Source: Longimicrobiales bacterium
Lineage (GTDB): Bacteria > Gemmatimonadota > Gemmatimonadetes > Longimicrobiales > Gaopeijiaceae
Direction: 5' to 3'
Assembly: GCA_958295645.1 (NCBI GenBank)
Contig: OY282361.1
Span: 2,694,501-2,758,500, forward strand
DNA: 64,000 nt
Position numbers and translations under genes: made by a program. Of this stretch, positions 9,380 through 17,009 are shown one piece after another. Every line of letters starts with the position of its first letter. Position 1 is the first letter of the stretch. The notes under the pieces were generated by a model. That model saw only the letters and a list, made by a program, of their open reading frames with translations. It was not told the DNA's origin and searched no databases.

Positions 9380-10158
9380 CCTTCCCCTTCCGGGCCTCCC
9401 TCCGCCAACGCCCGTTCGGCTTCTTCGCGACATAGCTCCACAACCGCCTCTTCCGGCAAAGCATCCAACAACAGCACTCCTCCTACGCGGTTCAACGACA
9501 CCATCCAGCTCCGAAACACCGCCCTCGCAAACAGTCGCCGATCGCCTTCCCAATGCTCACGCATCACCATGTAGATGCAACTAAGCACCTGCCGATTCAT
9601 CGACAGCGATGCCCGCTCGATCAACGCCGATCTCACGTCTTGCCGATGAAGCAATATCTCCAAGAACCGCCGCGGGTTCTCGCCATCCACCTCACGAGCA
9701 ATCGTCCCGAGCCACCAAAGGCGCGACAGGCCGTTGTCGCGAATCAATGCCCTGTTTCTGTTTCCAACTGCGAAGAAGTGGTTCACTACCTTCCGCGCCG
9801 CATCGTCGTCGCTAGCTGGTCTCTTGCTCAACCATCTGGCCGACACGTACCGCGGACACTCGCAGTGACACAAGTACGCCCACATCTGCTCGGATGCCGC
9901 CTGCCTACGACTCAGGCCTACAAGACTTCCCGACACAATCAACGCCCCCTCAATATCAGCGACGACACCTGGCGGGTTTCTTGTCATTAGCTTTGTCGCC
10001 AATTTTTCTCGCATCGTCAATCGTGACTCCATTAGGCCGTTCCGTGGCTTCGTCCACGGAGAACGACCCGTCGGCTCGTAGTACCACTCCAGATGACGGC
10101 GCACCCCATCCCGCAACTCGGAAAGCGCTCTGACCCTATAGTACGCGAGTCTTTTCAT
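9376..10158 (-). CDS. DUF6339-like protein of putative defence cassette
   Basis: The protein has 260 residues. The N-terminus (LAYYRVRALSELRDGVRRHL), the central QMWAYLCHCECPRYVSARW and NGLSRLWWLGTIAR, and the late block DVRSALIERASLSMN resemble the DUF6339 family as I remember it. That family is uncharacterised and I know it from phage-defence neighbourhoods next to methyltransferases and GHKL ATPases. No catalytic motif is evident. It is the last gene of a four-gene minus-strand cassette, 6 bp after the preceding stop, and converges on the TonB receptor with a 4-bp overlap of the 3' ends. Base composition is lower in GC than the flanking genes. Confidence 0.6.
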   Translation of the reverse strand: MKRLAYYRVRALSELRDGVRRHLEWYYEPTGRSPWTKPRNGLMESRLTMREKLATKLMTRNPPGVVADIEGALIVSGSLVGLSRRQAASEQMWAYLCHCECPRYVSARWLSKRPASDDDAARKVVNHFFAVGNRNRALIRDNGLSRLWWLGTIAREVDGENPRRFLEILLHRQDVRSALIERASLSMNRQVLSCIYMVMREHWEGDRRLFARAVFRSWMVSLNRVGGVLLLDALPEEAVVELCREEAERALAEGGPEGEG

Positions 10159-10164
10159 CGTCCT

Positions 10165-11019
10165 TCAATCATTCGCCTCGCGAAAAAGCGGCATCCTGAG
10201 CATGGGCGCTTCCAAAATCTTCTGTGCATCCACTAGTCGGTCCGCATTTGTTCCAAGCTCGGAACCGCCTATATCTTCCAGGCGTTTATCCAACGACGCA
10301 AACCACTTACAATCAAAATAGCCTTTTGCATCTTGGTCGATCTTATGTAGCGCCGTGACCAACGCTGGCAAATAAAGACCGTTCATCAAATATTGCCCCT
10401 CGCTCGTTTCGTTCACTCTATCGCGTGCCTTATTATATTGTTCCGAGTCAGCGTTAGACATCACAATCCAAATGCGGTCGTCATCAATTTCGATTTTCCA
10501 GTGTCCATCGCCGATACTGCTTGCCGACTTGTGTCCAATGATCGAACCTAACGGCTTTTCGTCCGCGATATCGATCCAATAGTCTTTCGGCATATCTTCC
10601 GCCAGAACCGTTCCCCGACGAATCTCGTAACTTCGCGTGCCAAAATCAGGATGCCATCCAGCACTCCTAAATTCTTCAACATCTTCTCGGCAAACTACAA
10701 AAGGCGACAACGTCACTCGTCCTAACAAAGCGTCGCTCGGCAGTTGTTGGTCCACGTTGTCCTGCCCACTCACGATTGCTTCTCGATAATGCGTCCCCGT
10801 CGCCCTTATTAGCAATACGTAATTGGCGCGGTCTGATTCGATCAATCGAAGCAAGTCGGGATCGCTCAACTGGTACACGACCTTTACGGATACGGAAGTG
10901 CTTCCTGGCGTCTTCAAGACGTCAATATCAGCCTCAAACTCCGCATCCGGATAATCGTTCCCATACGCCGGAGGCCGCAACACTGGGTGTGGCCAAGCCT
11001 TGGATTGATCGAACCGCAC
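10165..11019 (-). CDS. unknown protein of putative defence cassette
   Basis: The protein has 284 residues and I do not recognise it. The GTG start at 11019 shares its first G with the TAG of the upstream ATPase gene (TAGTG), so translation is coupled. The protein looks soluble and mixed alpha/beta, with no signal peptide or membrane segment. The C-terminal third has a pattern like SEGQYLMNGLYLPALVTALHKI, which could be a helical packing region. It is noticeably AT-rich for this genome. Its position between a GHKL ATPase and a DUF6339-like gene suggests it is a component of the same complex or pathway, perhaps the effector; that is inference only. Confidence 0.6.
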   Translation of the reverse strand: MRFDQSKAWPHPVLRPPAYGNDYPDAEFEADIDVLKTPGSTSVSVKVVYQLSDPDLLRLIESDRANYVLLIRATGTHYREAIVSGQDNVDQQLPSDALLGRVTLSPFVVCREDVEEFRSAGWHPDFGTRSYEIRRGTVLAEDMPKDYWIDIADEKPLGSIIGHKSASSIGDGHWKIEIDDDRIWIVMSNADSEQYNKARDRVNETSEGQYLMNGLYLPALVTALHKIDQDAKGYFDCKWFASLDKRLEDIGGSELGTNADRLVDAQKILEAPMLRMPLFREAND

Positions 11020-13004
11020 TATTCTGAGTCTTCCACCAAGAACGCGGACACCCGAAATGCTCTATCCTTGATCGGAGAGTCGCCAGTGATCTCTATGTCC
11101 ATCTTCTGATCGTGCGATAGAGCTATAGCGTCGAGTGACGTGCTGGCGTCCACAGCTCGAATGTCGTTTCGCGGACGGACCAACGAGTCTCCCAGTTCGG
11201 CAAGCTCCAAACGTGCTCGACCGCTACGATCCGCACGAAACAAGAGCCGATACCTGTTCTCCGTCTCGTCAATTGGCACGATACGGACGCCAAGGACTCC
11301 GACCGCCGTCCGTCCTCCGGTCCCTCCTCCACGCCCCCCCGTTCCTCCGTTCCCGTCCCCATCGCCCGGTCCGCCCCCGCCACCTCCTCCGCCACCACCT
11401 CTCGACCCTCCGCCTGCCCCCCCGACGTCCCCGATGTCGTCTCCATCCCCCTCGGACAGATCATCATTATCATCGCTCGTTTGCGCGATGAGCTGCCGCC
11501 TCCTCCGAGTCGGCTTAAGCGAGATCGATATGTCCGCCTCAAACCCCGGGTCGCCATCGTTCGCATCGTCTCCCCGGGATGAATCAAATGGCTCCTCTGA
11601 TTCGGTATCTGGGAGGTATGTCGCGAGTTCCGTCAGGTTCGTGGCCTGCCCGTGCTTTGGCCGACCTGCGTGTTCCTTAATCTGATCGCGAATCCAAGCT
11701 GTAATGCGTCGAAGCGCTAGTTCGCCACGCTCTTGCTCGCTCTTCGGCAACCGTTGTGGTTCGAATTGATCGTGTCGCGGGTTCTCCATACCCCTCAGCA
11801 GTTCGTTGCCAGCCGGATCCTCAAATACACATAGTGCCACAAAATCCCGACAAGTCGGAAATCGAATCAGATGTCGCTGTTGCATGGTTACCAGCATTCC
11901 GGACCTTCGAACAATCGCGACGCGCTTCGGCAACCCATCGGCAACATCGATCCAAAGCTTGCAATGGCCAAAGTCCGCATCCTGCTTCTCAACGACCGGC
12001 TGCCTTCGCGAGAGTTCGCAAAGGCGTCTACATAATGCCACATGGTCTTCATCGTCTTCCGCCAACTTACCGTTATCGCCTGCCTCTTCTAGGTGCGAAA
12101 ACCATCGATCTAGCGAAGTGCAGTCAATTGCAATCATTTCATCGCTGACACTCTCGTCCTGCTCGATGAATGCTTCGAGAATACCAGTGGCGATGGCGTA
12201 GAAATAGTTCGTGATGATACTTCCAGCAATGCGAAGAAGCCAGCCGTCATGGGCGTCGAAGCCCAAAATCGCCACGCTGGTACCGCGCAACGGATGACTG
12301 TGTTTATCAATTATTCGAAAACATTTCGGGATGTCCGTGGACAGCTCTTTGCATCCATCTCGCCAGCCGTAGAATCCGGTTCCTTGTCGCTCTTTTCCAT
12401 TGCGGTCGTGAGATAACAGAACTGACTTTTCTTGACATTTCTCTATCGCGTCACCATCCTCGTCATAGCAGGTCCAGTAGAAGATTGTCCGAAGCATGGA
12501 CACCGCAAAGGGTGCGAACTTGCCGATGCCAAATGAACCTCCTGCACCTTCGAGGCCTTCTTTGAAGCTCGCTCCTTGCATTTTGACGAGGGTTTTCCAC
12601 TTTCTATCCTTGAGGCCACTCGTATTTTCATCAGAAACACGAAGACAAGATATCGACTTCTCTTGGATGATCGCGTGCGCCTGATCTAGCGCCTCCATTT
12701 CCCTCTTCTCTTGCTCGGTGACCTCACGTTTGCACGCGACGATGGTCTTGGCGAGGTCCTCCCCTCCCACATCCGCGGGTCTCACGTCGATCAACTCGAA
12801 AGAGACGCGCACGGGGGTTTCCGGTTGTAGCTGTGCGTCAAGTGAATTCTGGATGATTTCACGAGCCAAGCTAGACAACGGTGCACCAGCAAAGTGCGAA
12901 ATGCCGGAATCGTTGAACCCGTCGCTACGCCCGCCCCCTGTCGGCGGAAACTCCCATCCGATGCCCGTGCTCACGGGAGGCGGTTTCGCAGAATACTTGC
13001 GCAC
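11019..13004 (-). CDS. GHKL-type ATPase (HATPase_c/MORC-like) of putative defence cassette
   Basis: The protein has 661 residues. Bergerat-fold ATP-binding motifs are all visible near the N-terminus: N-box LAREIIQNSLDA (E..N..D), G1 box LRVSDENTSGL (DxNxxG) and a G2 glycine loop GGSFGIGKFAPF. That places it with the GHKL superfamily (Hsp90, MutL, MORC, histidine kinases), but no kinase or topoisomerase partner domain is evident. Residues ~470-560 are an acidic, then glycine-rich low-complexity linker leading to a ~100-residue C-terminal beta-rich domain. The gene overlaps the end of the methyltransferase gene by 34 bp and the next gene by 1 bp. Composition is AT-richer than the chromosome backbone. 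Confidence 0.82.
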   Translation of the reverse strand: MRKYSAKPPPVSTGIGWEFPPTGGGRSDGFNDSGISHFAGAPLSSLAREIIQNSLDAQLQPETPVRVSFELIDVRPADVGGEDLAKTIVACKREVTEQEKREMEALDQAHAIIQEKSISCLRVSDENTSGLKDRKWKTLVKMQGASFKEGLEGAGGSFGIGKFAPFAVSMLRTIFYWTCYDEDGDAIEKCQEKSVLLSHDRNGKERQGTGFYGWRDGCKELSTDIPKCFRIIDKHSHPLRGTSVAILGFDAHDGWLLRIAGSIITNYFYAIATGILEAFIEQDESVSDEMIAIDCTSLDRWFSHLEEAGDNGKLAEDDEDHVALCRRLCELSRRQPVVEKQDADFGHCKLWIDVADGLPKRVAIVRRSGMLVTMQQRHLIRFPTCRDFVALCVFEDPAGNELLRGMENPRHDQFEPQRLPKSEQERGELALRRITAWIRDQIKEHAGRPKHGQATNLTELATYLPDTESEEPFDSSRGDDANDGDPGFEADISISLKPTRRRRQLIAQTSDDNDDLSEGDGDDIGDVGGAGGGSRGGGGGGGGGGPGDGDGNGGTGGRGGGTGGRTAVGVLGVRIVPIDETENRYRLLFRADRSGRARLELAELGDSLVRPRNDIRAVDASTSLDAIALSHDQKMDIEITGDSPIKDRAFRVSAFLVEDSE

Positions 13005-14272
13005 TCAGCCCCGAGCAGGGATGCGAGGCCAACGCAGACCGCGTTCCCCAATAACCGATACTTCTCATGTGTTGGAATATCCGGAAAGAGGTCAGCCTTC
13101 GAGTCAAATCCTTGTAGTTGAGCGACTTCCTCAACACTTAACCTTCTGATCCCCCACTGGTCACGAATAAACGGGACATTGTGTCCACCGCGACCCATAT
13201 TCGCCGTAAGCGTTGGACACAAGTTGCCCTTCTTCTCGCGTACATACGAGCGACGCAGCTGGTAGATGTTGTCTACTGACGTACCTGCTTCCATGGCTTT
13301 GGCGATCATTTTATGGTATCGATTCTCGGGCGGTAAATAGGCGTCGTCTGAACCGCGTTTCGAGCGGTCGACGAAATCGGCAAGGGGACGACGCCCAGTG
13401 CCATTGGCGACGGCCGGAGGGGAAAAAGGGTTGCGACGAAAGTGGCGACGGGAAGCGGCAACCATGAATAGACGGTCACGATCCTGCGGCAGGTCCGTGG
13501 CTGCCTTCACGTTCACTCGCCAACATGATGTCTCCCTAAACCAATATCCGCTTTGACGCAACTTACGTTGGATTTGATCAAACCATGACTTGTGGGCGGC
13601 GACCAACAGATTGGGGACGTTCTCGAGGATCACCAAGGCCGGTCGACGATCTGGTTGAAAGCCACCGAGCAGCCGCGGTATCTCAAAGAACAGTGCGCCA
13701 CGGGGATCATCGAATCCAAGGCGATTGCCAGCTTGAGAAAAACTTTGGCAGGGGAAACCTGCAGCTAAGACATCGACACTCTCTAGGGCGTCGGTCTCTA
13801 CATGAACGTTCCGAATGTCCTTCTCGACCACTCGGACCCCAGGAAATTGGTGGCTGAATGTTGTGCATGCGAAGGCATTGCTGTCGTTGGCCCAGCGGAC
13901 ATCAAACCCGGCGGCGACGAGACCGGCGGCAAATCCCCCCATCCCGCAGAACAGGCACCCAGCGGTCAATCTTGGAGATTCAGCAAACGACGAGTTGGAG
14001 AGTGGAGCAGGCAAGTCCGCGCTCACCTGAGTGTAGCCCGGAGCGTCGCCAGCGACGGCGACGGCCGATGATCCGCGGGGAGGTGCTTCTCGGAGCCGAG
14101 TGCCCGTCTTGTGCGCCAGCGACGACTGCGTAGCACGGTCGGGTCCATGTCGCCGGACGCGGGCCACGACGGCGACGATGCGGCCGGAGGCGCGCGGGTC
14201 GCCTCCTGGTGTCACCGGGCGCGTCATGGCCGGTCGCATCCGCTGGTGGGGCAACGGCTGGTCAAGGGGCAA
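12971..14272 (-). CDS. DNA (cytosine-5-)-methyltransferase
   Basis: It transfers a methyl group from SAM to C5 of cytosine in a specific site. The ordered motifs of the C5 family are present: I CLFCGMGGFAAG, IV GFPCQSFSQAG with the nucleophilic Cys, VI ENVPNL, VIII QDRDRLFMV, IX/TRD end RRLSVEEVAQLQGF, and X RLLGNAVCVGLA. Motif I has Cys-Gly-Met where AGxGG is usual. The first ~100 residues precede motif I and have high-GC, non-conserved composition, so the true start may be internal (for example GTG 14026). No separate restriction endonuclease or Vsr gene is adjacent; the three downstream genes replace it. It heads the cassette and overlaps the ATPase gene. Confidence 0.88.
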   Translation of the reverse strand: MPLDQPLPHQRMRPAMTRPVTPGGDPRASGRIVAVVARVRRHGPDRATQSSLAHKTGTRLREAPPRGSSAVAVAGDAPGYTQVSADLPAPLSNSSFAESPRLTAGCLFCGMGGFAAGLVAAGFDVRWANDSNAFACTTFSHQFPGVRVVEKDIRNVHVETDALESVDVLAAGFPCQSFSQAGNRLGFDDPRGALFFEIPRLLGGFQPDRRPALVILENVPNLLVAAHKSWFDQIQRKLRQSGYWFRETSCWRVNVKAATDLPQDRDRLFMVAASRRHFRRNPFSPPAVANGTGRRPLADFVDRSKRGSDDAYLPPENRYHKMIAKAMEAGTSVDNIYQLRRSYVREKKGNLCPTLTANMGRGGHNVPFIRDQWGIRRLSVEEVAQLQGFDSKADLFPDIPTHEKYRLLGNAVCVGLASLLGAECASILRNRLP

Positions 14273-14564
14273 CTACGAGCTGGTGCGAGTGGTATCGGTG
14301 GTCGCGCCTTCAGGAAAAGCGTGACGACGGCGAACGGCGGCAATGTAACGAGAATCCACGCGAGCGAGCAAGGGCGTCGCGAGGTTGGGCCGATGAAGTC
14401 GCGGGTTCGGGGCTCTGATCCGGGAACGGTCGCGTACTGAGGCCGGAACTCGGCACAACGGTCGCGGGCCCGGATGTCCGGATAATGACCGCTGGCCGCC
14501 GAACGCCACGTTGAGAAGGGCGACATAGCGGCGAGGCTGGGCGGGGTGGGTCGTCGAGGAGAAG

Positions 14565-14648
14565 CGGAGGCGGAGGGACTCGAACCCCCAAGTGCTTGCG
14601 CACGCCGCATTTCGAGTGCGGTGCCTTACCAATTAGGACTACGCCTCC
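14565..14648 (-). tRNA. tRNA-Ser (CGA)
   Basis: Acceptor GGAGGCG pairs with CGCCTCC. The anticodon stem CCGCA/TGCGG holds loop CTCGAAA, anticodon CGA. A long variable arm (GTGC-GCAA-GCAC) and discriminator G fit serine. CCA is not encoded. Last gene of the tRNA array. Confidence 0.95.
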
Positions 14649-14697
14649 AGTTGTGCGGCGGCTGGCGATCCGCCGGAACGGCCTGTCGGCCAGAAAA

Positions 14698-14771
14698 TCG
14701 GGGCGCCCGGATTTGAACCGGGGACCTCTGCGACCCGAACGCAGCGCTCTACCGGGCTGAGCCACGCCCCG
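14698..14771 (-). tRNA. tRNA-Pro (CGG)
   Basis: Acceptor CGGGGCG pairs with CGCCCCG. The anticodon stem CTGCG/CGCAG holds loop TTCGGGT, anticodon CGG. Discriminator A; CCA is not encoded. Confidence 0.95.
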
Positions 14772-14843
14772 CCAGTTGTGTGTGAACCGCCGCGCTCCGG
14801 CAACTGCCAGCGAGATGGCCGGCGACCCCGCGGTTCCGTGGAG

Positions 14844-14927
14844 CGGACGGGGTGGGATTCGAACCCACGCGGGCAGATGCCCACACGATTTCCAGTCGTG
14901 CGCCTTAAGCCACTCGGCCACCCGTCC
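14844..14927 (-). tRNA. tRNA-Ser (GGA)
   Basis: Acceptor GGACGGG pairs with CCCGTCC. The anticodon stem CACGA/TCGTG holds loop CTGGAAA, anticodon GGA. Long variable arm (GGGCATCTGCCC), T-loop TTCGAAT, discriminator G. CCA is not encoded. Confidence 0.95.
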
Positions 14928-14968
14928 TTCAAGGCGCCGCGCGCAGGTCCGCCCGGCGTCTCGAAAAG

Positions 14969-15053
14969 CGGAGGGAGTGGGATTCGAACCCACGTGGTCC
15001 TAGGGACCAACGCCTTAGCAGGGCGCCGCTTTTAGCCGCTCAGCCATCCCTCC
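14969..15053 (-). tRNA. tRNA-Ser (GCT)
   Basis: Acceptor GGAGGGA pairs with TCCCTCC. The loop CTGCTAA gives anticodon GCT. Long variable arm (GGTCCCTAGGACC) and discriminator G mark serine. CCA is not encoded. Confidence 0.95.
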
Positions 15054-15057
15054 GAAG

Positions 15058-15130
15058 TAGCCCCGCCTGGGTTCGAACCAGGACTCTTCTGATCCAGAGT
15101 CAGACGTGTTGCCAATTACACCACGGGGCT
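15058..15130 (-). tRNA. tRNA-Gln (CTG)
   Basis: Acceptor AGCCCCG pairs with CGGGGCT. The anticodon stem TCTGA/TCAGA holds loop CTCTGGA, anticodon CTG. Discriminator A; CCA is not encoded. It starts only 4 bp after the 3' end of the next array member's spacer, so spacing here is very tight. Confidence 0.95.
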
Positions 15131-15148
15131 GTCCGCCGTCCTGCCGAG

Positions 15149-15221
15149 AGCCACCGGTCGGACTCGAACCGACGACCCCGTCATTACGAGTGACGTGCTC
15201 TACCAGCTGAGCTACGGTGGC
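15149..15221 (-). tRNA. tRNA-Thr (CGT)
   Basis: Acceptor GCCACCG pairs with CGGTGGC. The anticodon stem CGTCA/TGACG holds loop CTCGTAA, anticodon CGT. Discriminator T, as is common for threonine. CCA is not encoded. Confidence 0.95.
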
Positions 15222-15256
15222 GTCTCCGTCGCTTGCCTGCCGGCAAGGCCGGAAAA

Positions 15257-15329
15257 TGGAGCCGAGGGGAGTCGAACCCCTGACCTCAGCATTGCGAACG
15301 CTGCGCTCTCCCAACTGAGCTACGGCCCC
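15257..15329 (-). tRNA. tRNA-Ala (CGC)
   Basis: Acceptor GGGGCCG pairs with CGGCTCC, including the G3:T70 pair that identifies alanine. The loop TTCGCAA gives anticodon CGC. Discriminator A; CCA is not encoded. Confidence 0.95.
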
Positions 15330-15337
15330 TCTCGTCA

Positions 15338-15411
15338 TGGGCGCGACAGGACTCGAACCTGTGACCTCCACGATGTCAACGTGGCACTCTAACCAGCTGA
15401 GCTACGCGCCC
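15338..15411 (-). tRNA. tRNA-Val (GAC)
   Basis: Acceptor GGGCGCG pairs with CGCGCCC. The stem CCACG/CGTGG holds loop TTGACAT, anticodon GAC. Discriminator A; CCA is not encoded. Confidence 0.95.
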
Positions 15412-15507
15412 TTTCCGCGTTGCGGCCGCCGCAGGTTCTCTCCGGCAACCCGGCCTTTTCGTGCGACAACCCCACGGTGCTCTCCGGCTTCCGTCACTCT
15501 CGTCCCA

Positions 15508-15581
15508 TGCGCCCGGGAGGACTCGAACCCCCAACCCCCTGATCCGTAGTCAGGTACTCTATCCAATTGAGCTACGGGCGC
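15508..15581 (-). tRNA. tRNA-Arg (ACG)
   Basis: Acceptor GCGCCCG pairs with CGGGCGC. The stem CCTGA/TCAGG holds loop CTACGGA, anticodon ACG, whose A34 is normally deaminated to inosine by TadA. Discriminator A; CCA is not encoded. Confidence 0.95.
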
Positions 15582-15609
15582 GCCCGGCCGGCGCTTTCCG
15601 CCCCGGCCA

Positions 15610-15693
15610 TGCCCACGACAGGACTCGAACCTGTACGTCCTTTCGAACACTGGTCCCTCAAACCAGCCTGTCTACCAATTCCAGCACGTGGGC
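15610..15693 (-). tRNA. tRNA-Leu (GAG)
   Basis: Acceptor GCCCACG pairs with CGTGGGC. The stem CTGGT/ACCAG holds loop TTGAGGG, anticodon GAG. A long variable arm fits leucine. Discriminator A; CCA is not encoded. Confidence 0.95.
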
Positions 15694-15715
15694 GGCCACT
15701 TGTCCCCAAAAGGGA

Positions 15716-15800
15716 TGCTCGGGGAGGGACTCGAACCCTCACGGGGTTAACCCCCACAGGATCCTGAATCCTGCGCGTCTACCAATTCCGCCACCCGAGC
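15716..15800 (-). tRNA. tRNA-Leu (CAG)
   Basis: Acceptor GCTCGGG pairs with CCCGAGC. The stem CAGGA/TCCTG holds loop TTCAGGA, anticodon CAG. Long variable arm (GGGGGTTAACCCC). Discriminator A; CCA is not encoded. Confidence 0.95.
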
Positions 15801-15832
15801 TTCGGCCGGGCCAACGACCCGGCCACCGGCAG

Positions 15833-15905
15833 TGGAGCCGAGGGGAGTCGAACCCCTGACCTCCTGAATGCCATTCAGGCGCTCTCCCAACTGAGCTACG
15901 GCCCC
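15833..15905 (-). tRNA. tRNA-Ala (GGC)
   Basis: Same acceptor, D and T arms as the Ala(CGC) gene at 15257, again with G3:T70. The stem CCTGA/TCAGG holds loop ATGGCAT, anticodon GGC. Discriminator A; CCA is not encoded. Confidence 0.95.
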
Positions 15906-15966
15906 TGCCGGATGCGATGCGAGCCAGGAGCTCGCTCGACGACCCATCTTTTCAAACACCGCCTCA

Positions 15967-16041
15967 CGGGGCTGACGGGACTCGAACCCGCGGCCTCCGG
16001 TGTGACAGACCGGCACTCTAACCAAACTGAGCTACAGCCCC
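15967..16041 (-). tRNA. tRNA-Asp (GTC)
   Basis: Acceptor GGGGCTG pairs with CAGCCCC. The stem CCGGT/ACCGG holds loop CTGTCAC, anticodon GTC. Discriminator G, as expected for aspartate. CCA is not encoded. Confidence 0.95.
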
Positions 16042-16093
16042 TTGGCCCTCCTTCTTCCGGGGACCCCGGCCCCTCGCCACCAGGAGCCCCCGA

Positions 16094-16165
16094 TACCCTC
16101 ACGGGGAATCGAACCCCGATCTCCACCTTGAAAGAGTGGTGTCCTAACCGTTAGACGATGAGGGC
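16094..16165 (-). tRNA. tRNA-Glu (TTC)
   Basis: Acceptor GCCCTCA pairs with TGAGGGT (one G:T). The stem CCACT/GGTGG holds loop CTTTCAA, anticodon TTC. It is the only array member with a T in the wobble position. CCA is not encoded. Confidence 0.95.
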
Positions 16166-16176
16166 GCCCCTCGAGG

Positions 16177-16250
16177 CAGGCCCGGAGGGACTCGAACCCC
16201 CAACCGCCGGTTTTGGAGACCGGTGCTCTACCAAGTTGAGCTACGGACCT
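16177..16250 (-). tRNA. tRNA-Trp (CCA)
   Basis: Acceptor AGGTCCG pairs with CGGGCCT. The stem CCGGT/ACCGG holds loop CTCCAAA, anticodon CCA. Discriminator G, as expected for tryptophan. The 3' CCA end is not encoded. Confidence 0.95.
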
Positions 16251-16267
16251 GTTTGTCGCTTCCCGCA

Positions 16268-16340
16268 TGGCCAGGGGCGGAATTGAACCGCCGACACCGC
16301 GATTTTCAGTCGCGTGCTCTACCAACTGAGCTACCTGGCC
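16268..16340 (-). tRNA. tRNA-Phe (GAA)
   Basis: Acceptor GGCCAGG pairs with CCTGGCC. The stem CGCGA/TCGCG holds loop CTGAAAA, anticodon GAA. Discriminator A; CCA is not encoded. Confidence 0.95.
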
Positions 16341-16488
16341 AATCCCCCAAACCCTGCCGACAAAAAACCGACCGGGCTCGTTCCGGCCACGGCTCCAGCC
16401 ACCGCGCCCGTACCAGATCCCCTGGCCGGCCTAGCTCCGGCGCCGCCTCCCGCGCGGGCGACGATGCCGGATGTCCTCTTACGAGTCA

Positions 16489-16562
<74 letters not shown>

Positions 16563-16573
16563 GGAAGGCCTGA

Positions 16574-16602
16574 AACGTACCGAACCGTTCGAATCGCGTC
16601 AA
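16574..16602 (-). promoter_or_regulatory. sigma70-type promoter of the tRNA array
   Basis: On the minus strand TTGACG (16602-16597) and TACGTT (16579-16574) are separated by exactly 17 bp, directly upstream of the initiator tRNA. The predicted start is about 5 nt before the tRNA. Assignment is from sequence only. Confidence 0.65.
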
Positions 16603-16718
16603 CACGCGCTCCCGAGCGGGGCGAGCGGCTTGGTCGCGCCGCGGCTCGGCCAAGCAGGTTATCTTGAAGGTGGTCGAACGCCGACCGAGACTCGCCCCAA
16701 GCTTGAAGGAGCGCCAGG

Positions 16719-17009
16719 ATGACCGGCAAGCTGTCCGGGAAGGAAATCGGCCTCTGGACGGACTCGCACCCCGGCTGGAAGTTGCGGGGCGACGCGCTTC
16801 GCAAGACCTACCGGTTGTCGAGCTTTCGGGACTCGATCGTCTTCGTGAACCGCGTCGCGACGATCGCGGACGAACTGGACCACCATCCCGACATCCGGGT
16901 TCGGTTCGACAAGGTGGACCTGCGGCTTTGGTCGCACGACGCGGGCGGGGTCACGGCTCGCGACGTGGCTTTGGCGGAGAAAATCGACTACGCGACGTCA
17001 GCCCGCTGA
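16719..17009 (+). CDS. phhB: 4a-hydroxytetrahydrobiopterin dehydratase
   Basis: The protein has 96 residues, the usual size. It removes water from 4a-hydroxytetrahydrobiopterin so that the pterin cofactor of aromatic amino acid hydroxylases can be recycled; some homologues act as DCoH-type regulators. The diagnostic core is ADELDHHPDIRVRFDKVDL, with the His-His-Pro active-site motif, followed by the conserved ARDVALAEKID end. The ATG at 16719 has AGGAG nine bases upstream. The gene is monocistronic and converges on the aminotransferase at 16998, overlapping it by 12 bp. No phenylalanine hydroxylase gene is in the window. Confidence 0.9.
   Translation: MTGKLSGKEIGLWTDSHPGWKLRGDALRKTYRLSSFRDSIVFVNRVATIADELDHHPDIRVRFDKVDLRLWSHDAGGVTARDVALAEKIDYATSAR

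Noticed and set aside
9381-9410. Short match CCCTCCGCC between the island's far end and the tRNA-Ser(CGA) 3' end, as a possible attachment-site repeat
   Set aside because: The match is only 9-10 bases and in inverted, not direct, orientation; no integrase gene is present.
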